Shown piece by piece: positions 45,801-55,661 of a stretch of DNA of 64,000 nucleotides. The notes beneath the pieces were generated by a model. That model did not search any database and was not told the DNA's origin. It worked only from the letters and a program-made list of their open reading frames with translations. The position numbers were made by a program, and so were the translations under genes. Numbering within the stretch: the first letter of the stretch is position 1; each line of letters begins with the position of its first letter. The stretch comes from Pelodera strongyloides (taxonomy: Eukaryota; Nematoda; Chromadorea; Rhabditida; Rhabditidae): NCBI GenBank assembly GCA_036852015.1, contig JAANDG010000150.1, positions 62,001-126,000 of the forward strand, given 5' to 3'.

Positions 45801-48800
45801 TCTCCCACAAGAAACTCACAAAGAAAAAGATTTATGCATAATGCTTGTCAATCGATTCCTCGTCCACCACAAAACTGTGAATAAATTTTGAATGTAATTT
45901 GAAGACAACAAAAAAGAAAGGAAGAAGCGCGCGCAGAGGTGCAGACATGCAAAGGAATATACAGGGCAGAGAGTGAGAGGTCAAAGGCTCTGTCAAATGA
46001 GGAGATGACAGTGTGAGGAAGACAAGAGAGACGAGGTCCATGATGAAAAGAAAAGAAAGAGTCAGTCAAGAAAAAGGGAGGAGGGTGGAAGACATCGCGC
46101 ACAAATTTATTCACCAAGTCTGCCAGTGTCTACCAGTTGCCGGCTTGAGACTTGAGACACCCCATTTTAATTTTCAAACCAATAAGCTTACTTATCACAG
46201 TCAGGTATTCTTCCTTCCTCGGAAACTATGTGCCTTCCTTACCTCACCTTAGGTAAGGCAAGGTAGGTTCCCCTAGTTCTCCATACCAAAAATTCCAAAC
46301 TGATTGAATAAAACTGATTCGAACTTGTCAGTTTCCGCCACAGGATGGTTTCCTTTTGGATTTCGGCATCTTAATATCGAACTAACTGTTTCGTTTCGGA
46401 GAACATAACCTAATACTGCATAATGACAAATTCCCAAATGACACTTAAACTGTACTTCTTCCTGTAAAACTACTGTAAACCTAGGATACCGACCTACAGT
46501 AGTACACTTCCGACTTCCGACTATCTGACCTATTTGCTAATTTCTACCGTAGTTCACACATAGGCTTTCGTTCATTGCTGATAGTATCCAACTTTTCAAT
46601 CTCATTTTATTAATAAACAATAGTAACTATTAAATAGTAGGTACAATTGCCCCTGACTTATATTGCCCCTGACAGTAACCTGGTTACCATTTCCAGTCAG
46701 TTAATGAGCGTTGAACCAAAAGCCTCGATCCACGATGAGCGTAAGGCGACCAACTATTCAATCGAGTTCATCCCCCCGAATCCTAAAGTGCACTCGCGCT
46801 TTCGTCATCGTAAAGGAAATAAAGAAGCCGTTTATCAATTCCTCAACTCTCCCGGCTCTTCAGCTGCGGCGATCAGTTATCATGCAGGTGGGCATATCGA
46901 TTTATTCACGTACTCCCCAAGAATGACGGCTGGCTCAGGCCCACGTACAAAAAACTTTCCCCAATTTCATCAACGACTACGGTAACTAGTTCGGGATCTT
47001 GCTAATAAATCGCCCGAATTTGCATATTATGCACAACGGTCTTTGCACGATTTATTAATCCGGGAGTTTTGGCACAAAATAAGGGGCGGTCAGACCCAAT
47101 CCCACATATGCTCTGTCCGTGGTTACACGTCGATCCTAGAATACTGAACCACTTTTTTTGCAGTAATGTTCCATCTTCTCGTCGGCACTTTTCTCACAAC
47201 AGCGCTCGAAGCAGAGGATCCAGAGGTACTACTTATGTGTTCATTTATTTTCCTCTTATACATGCTGGGACAACATTCGATCGTGTACTGGTACAAAGAA
47301 TAAACTCTATACAGCTCCTGGAACCAGAACATAATGAAGTACGGAGCAGATGGCATTGGTGATCCCACCTTGTCTTTGTATCGCAATACTCGGAGTGATT
47401 GTTTGAATCTTATATAAGCCTAGTATTTAAGAGAGGTCACGGCCGTTCGACCACTTTCGCCAATTCCCTCTTCAACAATCACATTCTCCTCGTGATTCTG
47501 AGTGTTGAACTGTTCCTCCGGATATACTCCACTCCACTCAGACAGTACTACCAGAATCGACGCACAGTACTGAACGCAGGTGAGGGAACAGTAGAAACTG
47601 GTAGAAACAAGAAGCCGAAGATTGCAGGTCACCTTGGGTATTATGGATATTGTAGTGTCCGACAGTCCTAGGTGTATTAGTTAGCGAAGATTTAATGAAT
47701 TATCCCAACAAACAAAAAAAAAATTTGACGAACTTCTGCAAGACTTTCGTAGTTCACCTCTTCTTTTTGTGGGTACTAACTAATGAATGATTGAGTTTAC
47801 ACCCAGATTATGAAGTTGACATGAGCATACCGTTACCGTAGTTACGACGCACTCAATAATTTAGTGATCGACACCTTCGTGCTCCTGGCCACCTTCCTGC
47901 AAGGCTTCTCCTCCCTCTCCGATCTGAATGTCTATATCCGCTCAATTCAACTCCTCCGACTATTAATCGTCGACAGAAAGGGAGGGATGTGGAGACTGAT
48001 GTGGAAGGCCGTAACCAGACACAAGTATGTCACTTAAATCGATAATCGATAATGAACAATAATTGCAGAGACCTGCTGAGGCCCGACCGATAATCAGGAC
48101 TTAGGCTTTAGCAATCGGCATGGTCATGGTCAGCCTGTATCATAACCGCGTCACATCAGTGAGTAAAGTTTGTTGACCATCACGCAAAAAATCCGTTCCG
48201 GGTAGGTTTGCAGGCCTGCGAAGAAGCAGCCAAAACCCGTTCTCTCGGACTACCGATTAGCCACGGCTGCGTCCAGTGGCCGTACGCACGAACAGTGTTA
48301 ACCTTTCCCTCAACTCCCACTCACAGGCTGGGAGCATGCTCCTTTCGTGCAAACGGCCACATGATTCATCCCAATTCCAGGAAGGAGCTCGGAGTGATCT
48401 ACTTTGTGATCGGAAGTGCTATCATCTTCCTCACTTCTACGTTCGCGCTCGCCGAACTCCCCGATAGTCAACCAGGTGCGCAGATCCTCAAACTCAAACT
48501 ACTACAATTACGTGAGACTTTACCAATTAATTAGCAAATTAAATAATTAAGCACAACGTCGTGCTCGTGCCACATTTGACAACCTCCGAATCGTCAAATA
48601 CTTAGAACCGCGGAGAGATGTTATCCCCCATAGGCTTACAATTAGTGCTACCTCTAACGCATACACAGAGCAATCCTCAAAAACTACTGTTACAGAGCCC
48701 GTCTTCAAAAACCTCACCGACGGCTTCAGTCATCTAGGAACCGCTGCTTGGTTTTCGCTCGTCACACTACAAGCCATTGGGTAGGAAGCTTCAATAATGC

Positions 48801-49027
48801 AACGCACTGCCTAATGTAGATCAGCACTGCTGCCCGTAAGTGAGGGCAGCAAAAATATAAAATTCGAAACAGTACTCTGTATATAATGAGATGGACTCGA
48901 ATCTTAAATCGATAAGCGTAGCAGACAAGGCGGCAAGGGTACCATGTAACTCCTAATCTATGCCCATACGTAGCAATCGTAAAAAGTCATCCTGTAAGAG
49001 GAAAACGGTTGCACACACAACTACAAA

Positions 49028-49081
<54 letters not shown>

Positions 49082-52000
49082 ATCTTCAGATACGGCGACG
49101 TGGTCCCCCGTCACTGGATGTCTCGCGTCTCAACTTGTGTGACTGCGTACATCACTTACTGCGCATTCGTCGGAATCTCCACCATCGTCGCTCTAGCAAT
49201 GACGCACACTGTGGAGAGTGATTCCGTGAGCACGATGCAAGGGAGGCACCGGCACGCAGCAGCAAGGGTTATACAGCACTGGTACGTTAGAGCCGCTACT
49301 CGATTGTAATGCTACACGTACAGTATGCTGCCGTACCTTAACACAAACGTCAGTATCACACATCACTATGATACCGGTCAAGCCAGCGACATAAGATGGC
49401 TTCGTGGTACTCCAATAACCAACCGTAAACCGTTAAGGTACAGAGCCGTGCAAATGGGACGCTTTCTGGCCAACAAGAGCGTTAAACGGAGCACATTCAT
49501 CAGGTGAGGCACACGCATTTTCAATAATTTTACATATGTATGATGAATAAATTCTGTAGTTCGAATACAAGAGCATCCAGTGGCGCGCGGCGCGCGTATT
49601 ACGCATACATTGACGGCGTAGGTGGGTTTGATCTTCAGTTCACCGAAAACAATTCCTAGGCAATAATTAGCCGTTTACTGACGTTCTTATTATTCTACTT
49701 CAGCAAAGGAGTACGTGATGTCCGGATGGCCATACACTACCAGAGGACGAGCGACGAACGTCGACTTTGGAGAATCAGCCAGCGAATCGTAGGTTCACTA
49801 CTTGACCTTATGCAAATAGTTTTATTCCCTCGGAATTCGCAATATCGCAGGAGGTTGGAGGTTATTACAACTCTATGTGTATCGCTAGTATACACACCCC
49901 CTTACAATGTTCCAACAAGAAACCACCTTTGAGTTGAAACACGGGATCTGTGTCCTGATATACCTCATAAATTGGCTTACGAAGAAAATCATAACTACTT
50001 GCAGAAAAACACGATGAGAGGACCACGCAACAAGATTCCACCAATTATGGTAAGTCATAATGTCATTCGAATTTAGAAAACGGATACACGGTCCCTTGTT
50101 AGTATGATGGTGTCCTTACCGCACCAACATCCTATATGCTACCTTTTGGTTTGCGAGCTAATAGCTACTACTTGTCATCTTTGTCCCTACGACTCGTTGA
50201 TCCAATAAACATTATTTGCTCGAATGCGGATCCAAGTCTTCGTAAGAGGACGAAACGGTGTATGTCCAGTACAATTACGTAATAGGATGGATGAATACAC
50301 CTTTTCTACTTTCAGACCCGATCAACAGAAGACGACAGTAGTTACGAAGAGCCATCCCAAACCACAGTGACGTCATCGAGATCACTTGGGATGGAAATCA
50401 GTATGTGGACTTCTCTATCCTTAGATCTTCCTCCCTCTCTCTCCCTCCCTCCCTCCCTCTCTCTCTAGGTCTCTCTATCTCTGAATGTGACAGTACACAT
50501 CAAGTCCCAGACAACATGAGCTGTGACGATCCAGGGATCCATAAGTAATTCGACGATAGGGTTACCAGTTAGGAAGTTAGCATATGCCCTAATTACCTCG
50601 GTCTTGCCTCAGCCAGGTGGAACAACTAACTAACCAAGCCACGAATTACACCAAATGTGAAAAAATACTTCCAACCCATACTTAATGTGTGAAACATATA
50701 TAAATTCTTCAGTGAATTCTGACCAATAACAGTCAACCTCAATTTGCGCAGCTTCTGCCCGAGACTATAAATTACCATACGTTCCTAATAGAAGCGTTTC
50801 AGCAAAAGCTGCCTCACAGACATTCACTGGACCTGAGGCGGCAGCGCGGACATGCGGATCCGCGTCCGCAGGAAAAGATTGCAAATTTGCCATGAAAAAC
50901 TCGAAACGAGAGAAACAAGGCCCGCCCTCTTTATTGCGTCTCCGCCTTTCCCATGTCAAAAAGACATCTCTTTCCCGCGGACTCCACGCTGCACGCCTGA
51001 AAACGTAGTTGTTCAGCGGCGAATCATCATAATAACAACGGAACACATTTTAGACGAGATCCCCACCAAGACGTGTGTCCGTGTCCTTCAGTTCTGTATT
51101 CTGATCCGCCTGATGCATGCATGTCGCCTTCTCAAACAGATGAATGTTCCCTTAGGAATTGTGGACCCTGACGTCGAAGTGAAGAAATTGGAAAAGACGA
51201 GGACAGAGCTATTCGGAGCGGTGAGATTAGAACTCAACTGGAAACGAGAGAGAGAGAGAGAGAGAGAGAGAAATCGAGCGAGAGAAGGGACAGAGGCGAG
51301 AAAAATATGTAAATCAATCTTAGAACTAACCCCCCTGAATCTAGCATAGAAAGGTAAAAGAAAAAGAAAAGATCCATATCTCAGGTTGTAATTGAAACAC
51401 AAACCACATATGACAATGAGGCTGGAATTGGAATGTACCCTATGGGTACGGTAAGGAAAGAAGTGACATGATGCTCGAATCATATTTCCTGAGTCTTCAC
51501 CAATTCAAAATCATTACAGCTTGAAAGACAACTACATCGAATCGAATGGGAGCACGTACGCCAGAGGGACGAAACACAAGGTACGGTACAACATCCTAGA
51601 GTCAGAATATAAAGATGATTGTATGTCGATCAATCATCATGCTACTTTTGTTGGTCATGGACACATGATTATAGCTTGAGCAATCCGTTCGTTTTAATAT
51701 AATACCACTTAGACAAGGATCGTCAATCACAAGGGCAAAAGTCGTTGCATAATGGGATAATTAACTAAGCCTTCCTTACAAAACGTCACATTATGTAGTG
51801 TTTATCGTGAGGCATCGGCGGATTTTTGATAAATTGGCCGACTTTCCCTCGTCAGAGGCTTGAACTTGCACAAACCATTAAAAAAAATCATTCTCCTTGC
51901 ATGATTCAAATGTTTCAGAATGGAGATAAGTAGTGAACGGCGGCATATAAACGTTCGTAAACTTTAGTAACATCGCCGCTATTAGCCCATAAACATTAGT

Positions 52001-54225
52001 CCCCAAAATAAAAATCATCCTGGAGGCCGTATTCACCAACACACAGGGAGCCCTCCCTAGGCTCGCGAGCGCTCTGAATCTATTCTGCTCGCGCTCTCTC
52101 CACGCACTGTTTAGCTCCCTGGGGAGGCCAGGGAGGGCTCCCTGCGTGTTGGTGAATATGGCCTCTGGTTTGTTAATCTTTCGCGCCAACTCAGGGCGGC
52201 TCGAAGCTGTGGAGCAACGATTGTTCGAGCAACAAAACCAGTTGGAAGAACTGCTCAAACTAGCCGAACTTTCCCAATTCTACTTGGAAAACACAATGCA
52301 TTCTTGTATTCCCAATTGGCAACCGGAAACACTTCGGGTTTAGATAATTAGATAATTGCCCTGCAATTAGATATAGGGTTTAGAACGGGTCATCTTCACG
52401 GAAAACAAGATCTTTAGTCATAGACTGACAAAGGGGACAGACCCGCGAAAAAAAGGGTTATGTATAAAAGAAGTTTTGGTCTCACACGCTTTAAATAGTT
52501 TTGGTCTCACGCTCACGAATACACTTTACTTTATTATTATTTTTTTAAATATAACATTGCCAACAAATTGTGCCTTTTTGATTTTCATAGAGCTATTTAA
52601 CCTCACTTATTCAAACATGTTCACTTCACTTATAATAAATACTTAGAAATGAGTTGCAATGTATACCGCCAGTGAAAATCATATCAAACCACATTGTATT
52701 CCTGTGAAGGAGAATATTCAAACAGGCGGTATGTATACCTAGGACAGGCCCAAGGGTTCGAACCATTGCACACTGGCCACCGACATAAAGCAACTACACA
52801 TATAATAATTGCTGCGGAGCCTGAGCCTAAGCCTAAGCCTCGGGGTAGCAAATTTAATCTGGTTTAGGCATATAACCAACAAAAGGCTAGAAAAAAAAAA
52901 GAGCCGAGAACCAAAAAAAACTCAACATTTGCGGGGAAAAGAAATATTTTAAATCCCCACCTGGACACCTTGGTTGGCCGCAACGAGTAGTAGAATTCCA
53001 TCACAGACAGCTAGGGAACGAGCTACTTCTGCGGAAAAATCCGCGTGGCCCGGAGTATCGATTAGATTGAGAAGATGTCCTGAATTTCAATCACCTATTA
53101 ATTGCAATACAGTATACATACATACATATACTTACGCACACACATATTCACAACGCACGCACAAACACATAGGCACACACACAGTACATACATATACTTA
53201 CGCACACACATACGCACACACACAGTACATACATATACTTACGCACACACAGTGCATATACTTACGCACACACATATATACGCACACACAGTGCATATAC
53301 TTACGCACACACACATATACACACACACACCACACACAAACAAATATCCATCTTCCCACTTACTAATATAATACAGTAAGACAATTTCGCTAACACTTCA
53401 CTTACTAGTATAATACAGTAAGACAATTTCACTAACCTTTATATGGAAGTGCTACAGTATGCGCCTTGACTGTGATTCCGCGTTCTCTTTCCACTTGTAA
53501 ACGATCTAGCGACTGATTTTGAATCTCACCACGTTTCACAACACCTGAATACAACATAGGATGGAATATGGGAAAAAATTTATATTCATGAATACACTAC
53601 AGTACACTACAGTACACTACAGTAAATAACCACACTACAGTATTCACATCACCATGGAAAGCATAGCTGAAGACCTTTTTCCGAGTGCACATTCGACAAA
53701 GTAAAAAAAACAAACCATTAACATTCTATATGCGCCTTAAAACCAAAATATCGTACTGTAACGTAACCAAAATAGTGTCCACAGTCCTATTCATACGATA
53801 GAAACGTTATAACTTACGCTAATAACACATACCAGCAATTTCCATCAGACGATCGGCCAGTGTACTTTTGCCATGGTCTACGTGCGCGACGATACTAAAA
53901 ACATAATAATAAAGCATAGACAAGATCTAGTTCACGCTAATGGCTTTTTGGCTTACAATTTGGGTTACATGTTACACGGCTACATGGAGTATAGGATGTA
54001 AGATTACCGTAATAACAAATGTATACTACAACAAAGAGAAAAAATATGGGTATTCTGCAGAGCCTTGAACCTGTTGATGTGAAGGTGAAGGAACCCACTT
54101 GTGGAAAACGCACCTATAGGATAATGACCAAACAAACTCACCTAAAGTTCCTTATTTTATCCGGCGTATACTCTCCTAGATCCACTAATTGATCAGCTCT
54201 CACAGCTAACCGAAGTGACGAGATC
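40864..54225 (-). CDS. GUF1: GUF1, mitochondrial translation factor GTPase (LepA/EF4), first exon unresolved
   Basis: Mitochondrial LepA/EF4 homologue, a ribosome-binding translational GTPase. Exons: 54142-54225, 53833-53894, 53437-53544, 52961-53079, 45137-45288, 44768-44864, 44378-44509, 44197-44289, 43706-43919, 43373-43487, 42881-43010, 42635-42753, 42191-42332, 41793-41894, 41329-41422, 40864-40997; 632 codons in phase, ending TAG. GTPase motifs: G1 [10 protein letters not shown]2 RGITVKA, G3 DTPGHADF, G4 NKIDL, G5 SAKSGV. EF4-specific parts follow: [49 protein letters not shown], and the C-terminal domain ending [15 protein letters not shown]. The mitochondrial presequence and start ATG must lie in an unidentified exon upstream of 54225. 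The intron 45289-52960 (7672 bp) splits the GTPase domain between VAANQGVQ and AQTIANFW, and contains the whole KCNQ-like gene on the opposite strand. Confidence 0.96.
41035..41215. repeat. GC-rich palindromic element, family D
   Basis: GAACCTGGCGAAGACTGAGCG with GCGCGGCGAAATC arms, related to 10890-11050 and 19290-19480. It lies in the last GUF1 intron (40998-41328). Confidence 0.6.
41545..41792. repeat. Tandem repeat duplicating a GUF1 exon tail with its splice donor
   Basis: Three additional copies of about 65 bp follow the 3' end of exon 41793-41894 in the direction of GUF1 transcription. Read on the minus strand each contains GAGATTCCGAGACAGCAGTA + YGAG and a GT donor, then half of a family B element (CTTTAAAGTGGTGTAACACG). 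The coding-like part (IPRQQYE) is kept almost unchanged, including GTATGT donors in the extra copies. Confidence 0.85.
41917..42100. mobile_element. Palindromic element, AT-rich
   Basis: TATAAATCTACTGGATAATT at the left and CAGTAGATTTATAGTTCTA at the right pair, and TTTTTTTGCACAATAGTCATATAGGCAC pairs with GTGCCTATATGACTTTTATG further in. It lies in the GUF1 intron 41895-42190. Its family occurs once in this window. Confidence 0.75.
42834..42864. repeat. CT microsatellite
   Basis: (CT)n of about 28 bp, ending 10 bases before the donor of GUF1 exon 42881-43010 on the plus coordinate scale. Confidence 0.95.
43043..43178. repeat. Inverted repeat with internal direct repeat
   Basis: CCTCTAAATCGGTATTTGTC at the left pairs with GCAAATATCGATTTAGAGG at the right. 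CTTTTGAGCCACAAACCA occurs twice inside. It lies in the GUF1 intron 43011-43372. Confidence 0.7.
44040..44190. repeat. GA-rich microsatellite
   Basis: GAGAGG/GAGAGA repeats with a pure (GA)n at 44168-44190, immediately next to the donor of GUF1 exon 44197-44289. Confidence 0.95.
45700..45785. repeat. CT-rich low-complexity tract
   Basis: TCTCCCTCTC/TCTCTC repeats inside the large GUF1 intron, about 0.9 kb upstream of the KCNQ-like start, within its likely promoter region. Confidence 0.9.
46704..52343 (+). CDS. KCNQ: Divergent KCNQ/Kv7-type voltage-gated potassium channel, nested in a GUF1 intron
   Basis: Six-transmembrane Kv7-family channel. Exons: 46704-46887, 47164-47225, 47432-47579, 47826-48024, 48381-48475, 48696-48780, 49090-49281, 49387-49503, 49704-49788, 50005-50049, 50316-50400, 51156-51220, 51520-51580, 52195-52343; exactly 524 codons including TAG. 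S1 is [16 protein letters not shown]2 is [17 protein letters not shown]3 is [14 protein letters not shown]4 is [18 protein letters not shown], aligning with the Kv7 VDRxGGTW end. S5 is [19 protein letters not shown]. The pore is [20 protein letters not shown] and S6 follows as [16 protein letters not shown]. The C-terminus has an IQ-like AARVIQHW helix A, a helix B-like [16 protein letters not shown], and coiled-coil [19 protein letters not shown] as in Kv7 helices C/D. It is shorter than vertebrate Kv7 (about 650-900). Oddities are Ala for the filter Thr and a reduced S4 charge. The S1-S2 junction (47225/47432) uses a weak AAG acceptor and is the least certain. Confidence 0.88.
49030..49075. 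repeat. (AT)n microsatellite inside the KCNQ pore intron
   Basis: About 23 AT units, 15 bases before the acceptor of exon 49090-49281. The intron splits the first Gly codon of the GYGD filter. Confidence 0.97.
50425..50470. repeat. CT-rich tract
   Basis: CCCTCTCTC repeats just after the donor of KCNQ-like exon 50316-50400. Confidence 0.9.
50825..51015. repeat. Dispersed repeat, family E copy 2
   Basis: Same order of blocks as 16545-16760 (AGGAAAAGATTGCAAATTTGCC, GCGTCTCCGCCTTTCCCATG, CGCGGACTCC). It lies in the KCNQ intron 50401-51155. Open frames over it on both strands are not supported as genes. Confidence 0.7.
52021..52167. mobile_element. Palindromic element next to the last KCNQ exon
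   Basis: GAGGCCGTATTCACCAACAC at the left and GTGTTGGTGAATATGGCCTC at the right pair, continuing through AGGGAGCCCTCCCT. The right tip is only 28 bp from the acceptor of exon 52195-52343. Confidence 0.85.
53105..53345. repeat. Minisatellite/microsatellite ACACACA-TACATAC-TTACGC
   Basis: A unit of about 35 bp (CATACATATACTTACGCACACACA) recurs about five times, in the GUF1 intron 53080-53436. The long open frames over it are artefacts. Confidence 0.95.
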
Positions 54226-55661
54226 CTAACACAGAATCGCGAAGAAAGACGAATCATTTACATCAAACGCAATAAAAGTTCGAAGAACCCGATTCTGTAA
54301 ATAATCTGAATAAAAATATATAAAAAAAATGTTTTCCAACAAGCATAAATTACGATGTAAACTAAACCCCGATGCTTACCTCATTCAATTCTTGAAACAC
54401 ACCGTATCCATACTACCGTATACAAATGTGGTGATTGGCTATATAGCAGCCTCCTTTCCCAGCTCTATGCCGATTGGCTGACAGTTATACAGTAAATAGG
54501 TATATTTCTTTCATTATAGGTGAAAACAAATCCTAATATACTAATCAGGATTTTTCGTACGGTAGCACAAATTCGAAAACCGCTTTAAGGTGACTGAGCG
54601 TCTCTTTGCACAATAATAATTATTCTCACATATTCAGTTCCAAAAGTAAAAAGACACCATATATAAATTACATACGTATAGATATTAACTTTCAAGATAT
54701 CGACAGGTACGTGCCCGTCCACAGCAAATTCAAAATGTAAAAAAATGTACTTTATCAAATCAAATATGCATGTAAATTATTGCACCAAGGCCGCCCAAAG
54801 GGTGTAAAGTAAAAAAAAGCGTAGACAGCGCTAAAAATACTCACGTGGTTTGGGAAAGTATGCCAGTTCTCCAGCGCATGCTTCACAAACCACGTGTCAC
54901 ACCACTTTAAAAGACAATTTCCGCAGAACCCTCAAAAGTGAATGGAGAAAAATATCACAGGTGTAAATATTAGCGAGCAATGGACGTGCCTTCAATCAAG
55001 TAGAGTATAACGTTATCATAAACTATAATGGGATAATTAATTGAACTTGAAGCATCTGAATATACAGAAAATCATAATAAAATGCGTATTTTGGGGTCGT
55101 CACTACATAAACCGATAACCTATACATTGAATGAGAATACCAATTAATACAATTAGTAGTGTATTAGTATAGTTAGACTATAATAAATAAGCCAACATAT
55201 GATTAATCTACAAACTACAAAGAGCCAGAATAAAAATAAATTAAAAGTGCTACGAAATCAAAAATGCGTATGGAGCAGAAACTAGAAACCATCAGACACC
55301 AACCAATCATTTACCTATTACATATCTACAATCATCATTATCTACACTATCAATTTTCAATTCATACAAATACTGAAATACTTCATAATCTCATATCTTT
55401 TATTGTTATCTACAATCTACACTTCCCCAAAAAATCGGTTTCAGTTGTAAGGCAGTGACAAAGACACATTCGGTGTAACAAAATCACCGTAATTCCATAA
55501 ACTACCGTAGGTACGTGCCGAGTCTTTAGGTTTCCTAAAGCATTAGAATAAGGATAACTCTTAGCTTTATACCCTGAGAGTACTCTTGAAAGCTCGGCAC
55601 GTGCCTACTAAACGTCCTACGGAGAGAGTACGATATTCGATAAACTTCCTCTATATACAAA
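54226..55661. other. Region between GUF1 and FHIP1
   Basis: It should contain the GUF1 first exon, promoter and the FHIP1 3' UTR. A donor-like ATGAGGTAAGC near 54380 (minus) is out of phase with exon 54142-54225, so the start was not assigned. Other contents are a partial family B element at 54840-54917 (two GTTTGTGAAGC/CACGTGG half-sites) and an inverted repeat at 55507-55612. Confidence 0.5.
55507..55612. repeat. Inverted repeat downstream of the FHIP1 stop
   Basis: GTAGGTACGTGCCGAGTCTTT at the left pairs with AAAGCTCGGCACGTGCCTAC at the right, 50 bp beyond the FHIP1 stop codon at 55662, probably in its 3' UTR. Alternatively it is a short MITE. Confidence 0.75.

Noticed and set aside
47590..47671. 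Possible KCNQ exon reading [15 protein letters not shown]
   Set aside because: It ends in a stop or the wrong phase. Exon 47432-47579 joins in phase to 47826-48024 and gives the Kv7-like S2-S3 linker.
50765..51349. Open frames of 93 and 165 codons on opposite strands
   Set aside because: They overlie a dispersed repeat and a GA microsatellite and show no family resemblance; only 51156-51220 is used as a KCNQ exon.
46704..52343. Identification of the nested channel as SK/KCNN or another Kv type
   Set aside because: GYGD and a calmodulin-like helix first suggested SK, but the VDRKGGMW motif after S4, the AARVIQHW helix and the C-terminal coiled coil match Kv7.
53102..53371. His-Thr-rich frames
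   Set aside because: These are an artefact of the ACACAC-type minisatellite in a GUF1 intron.
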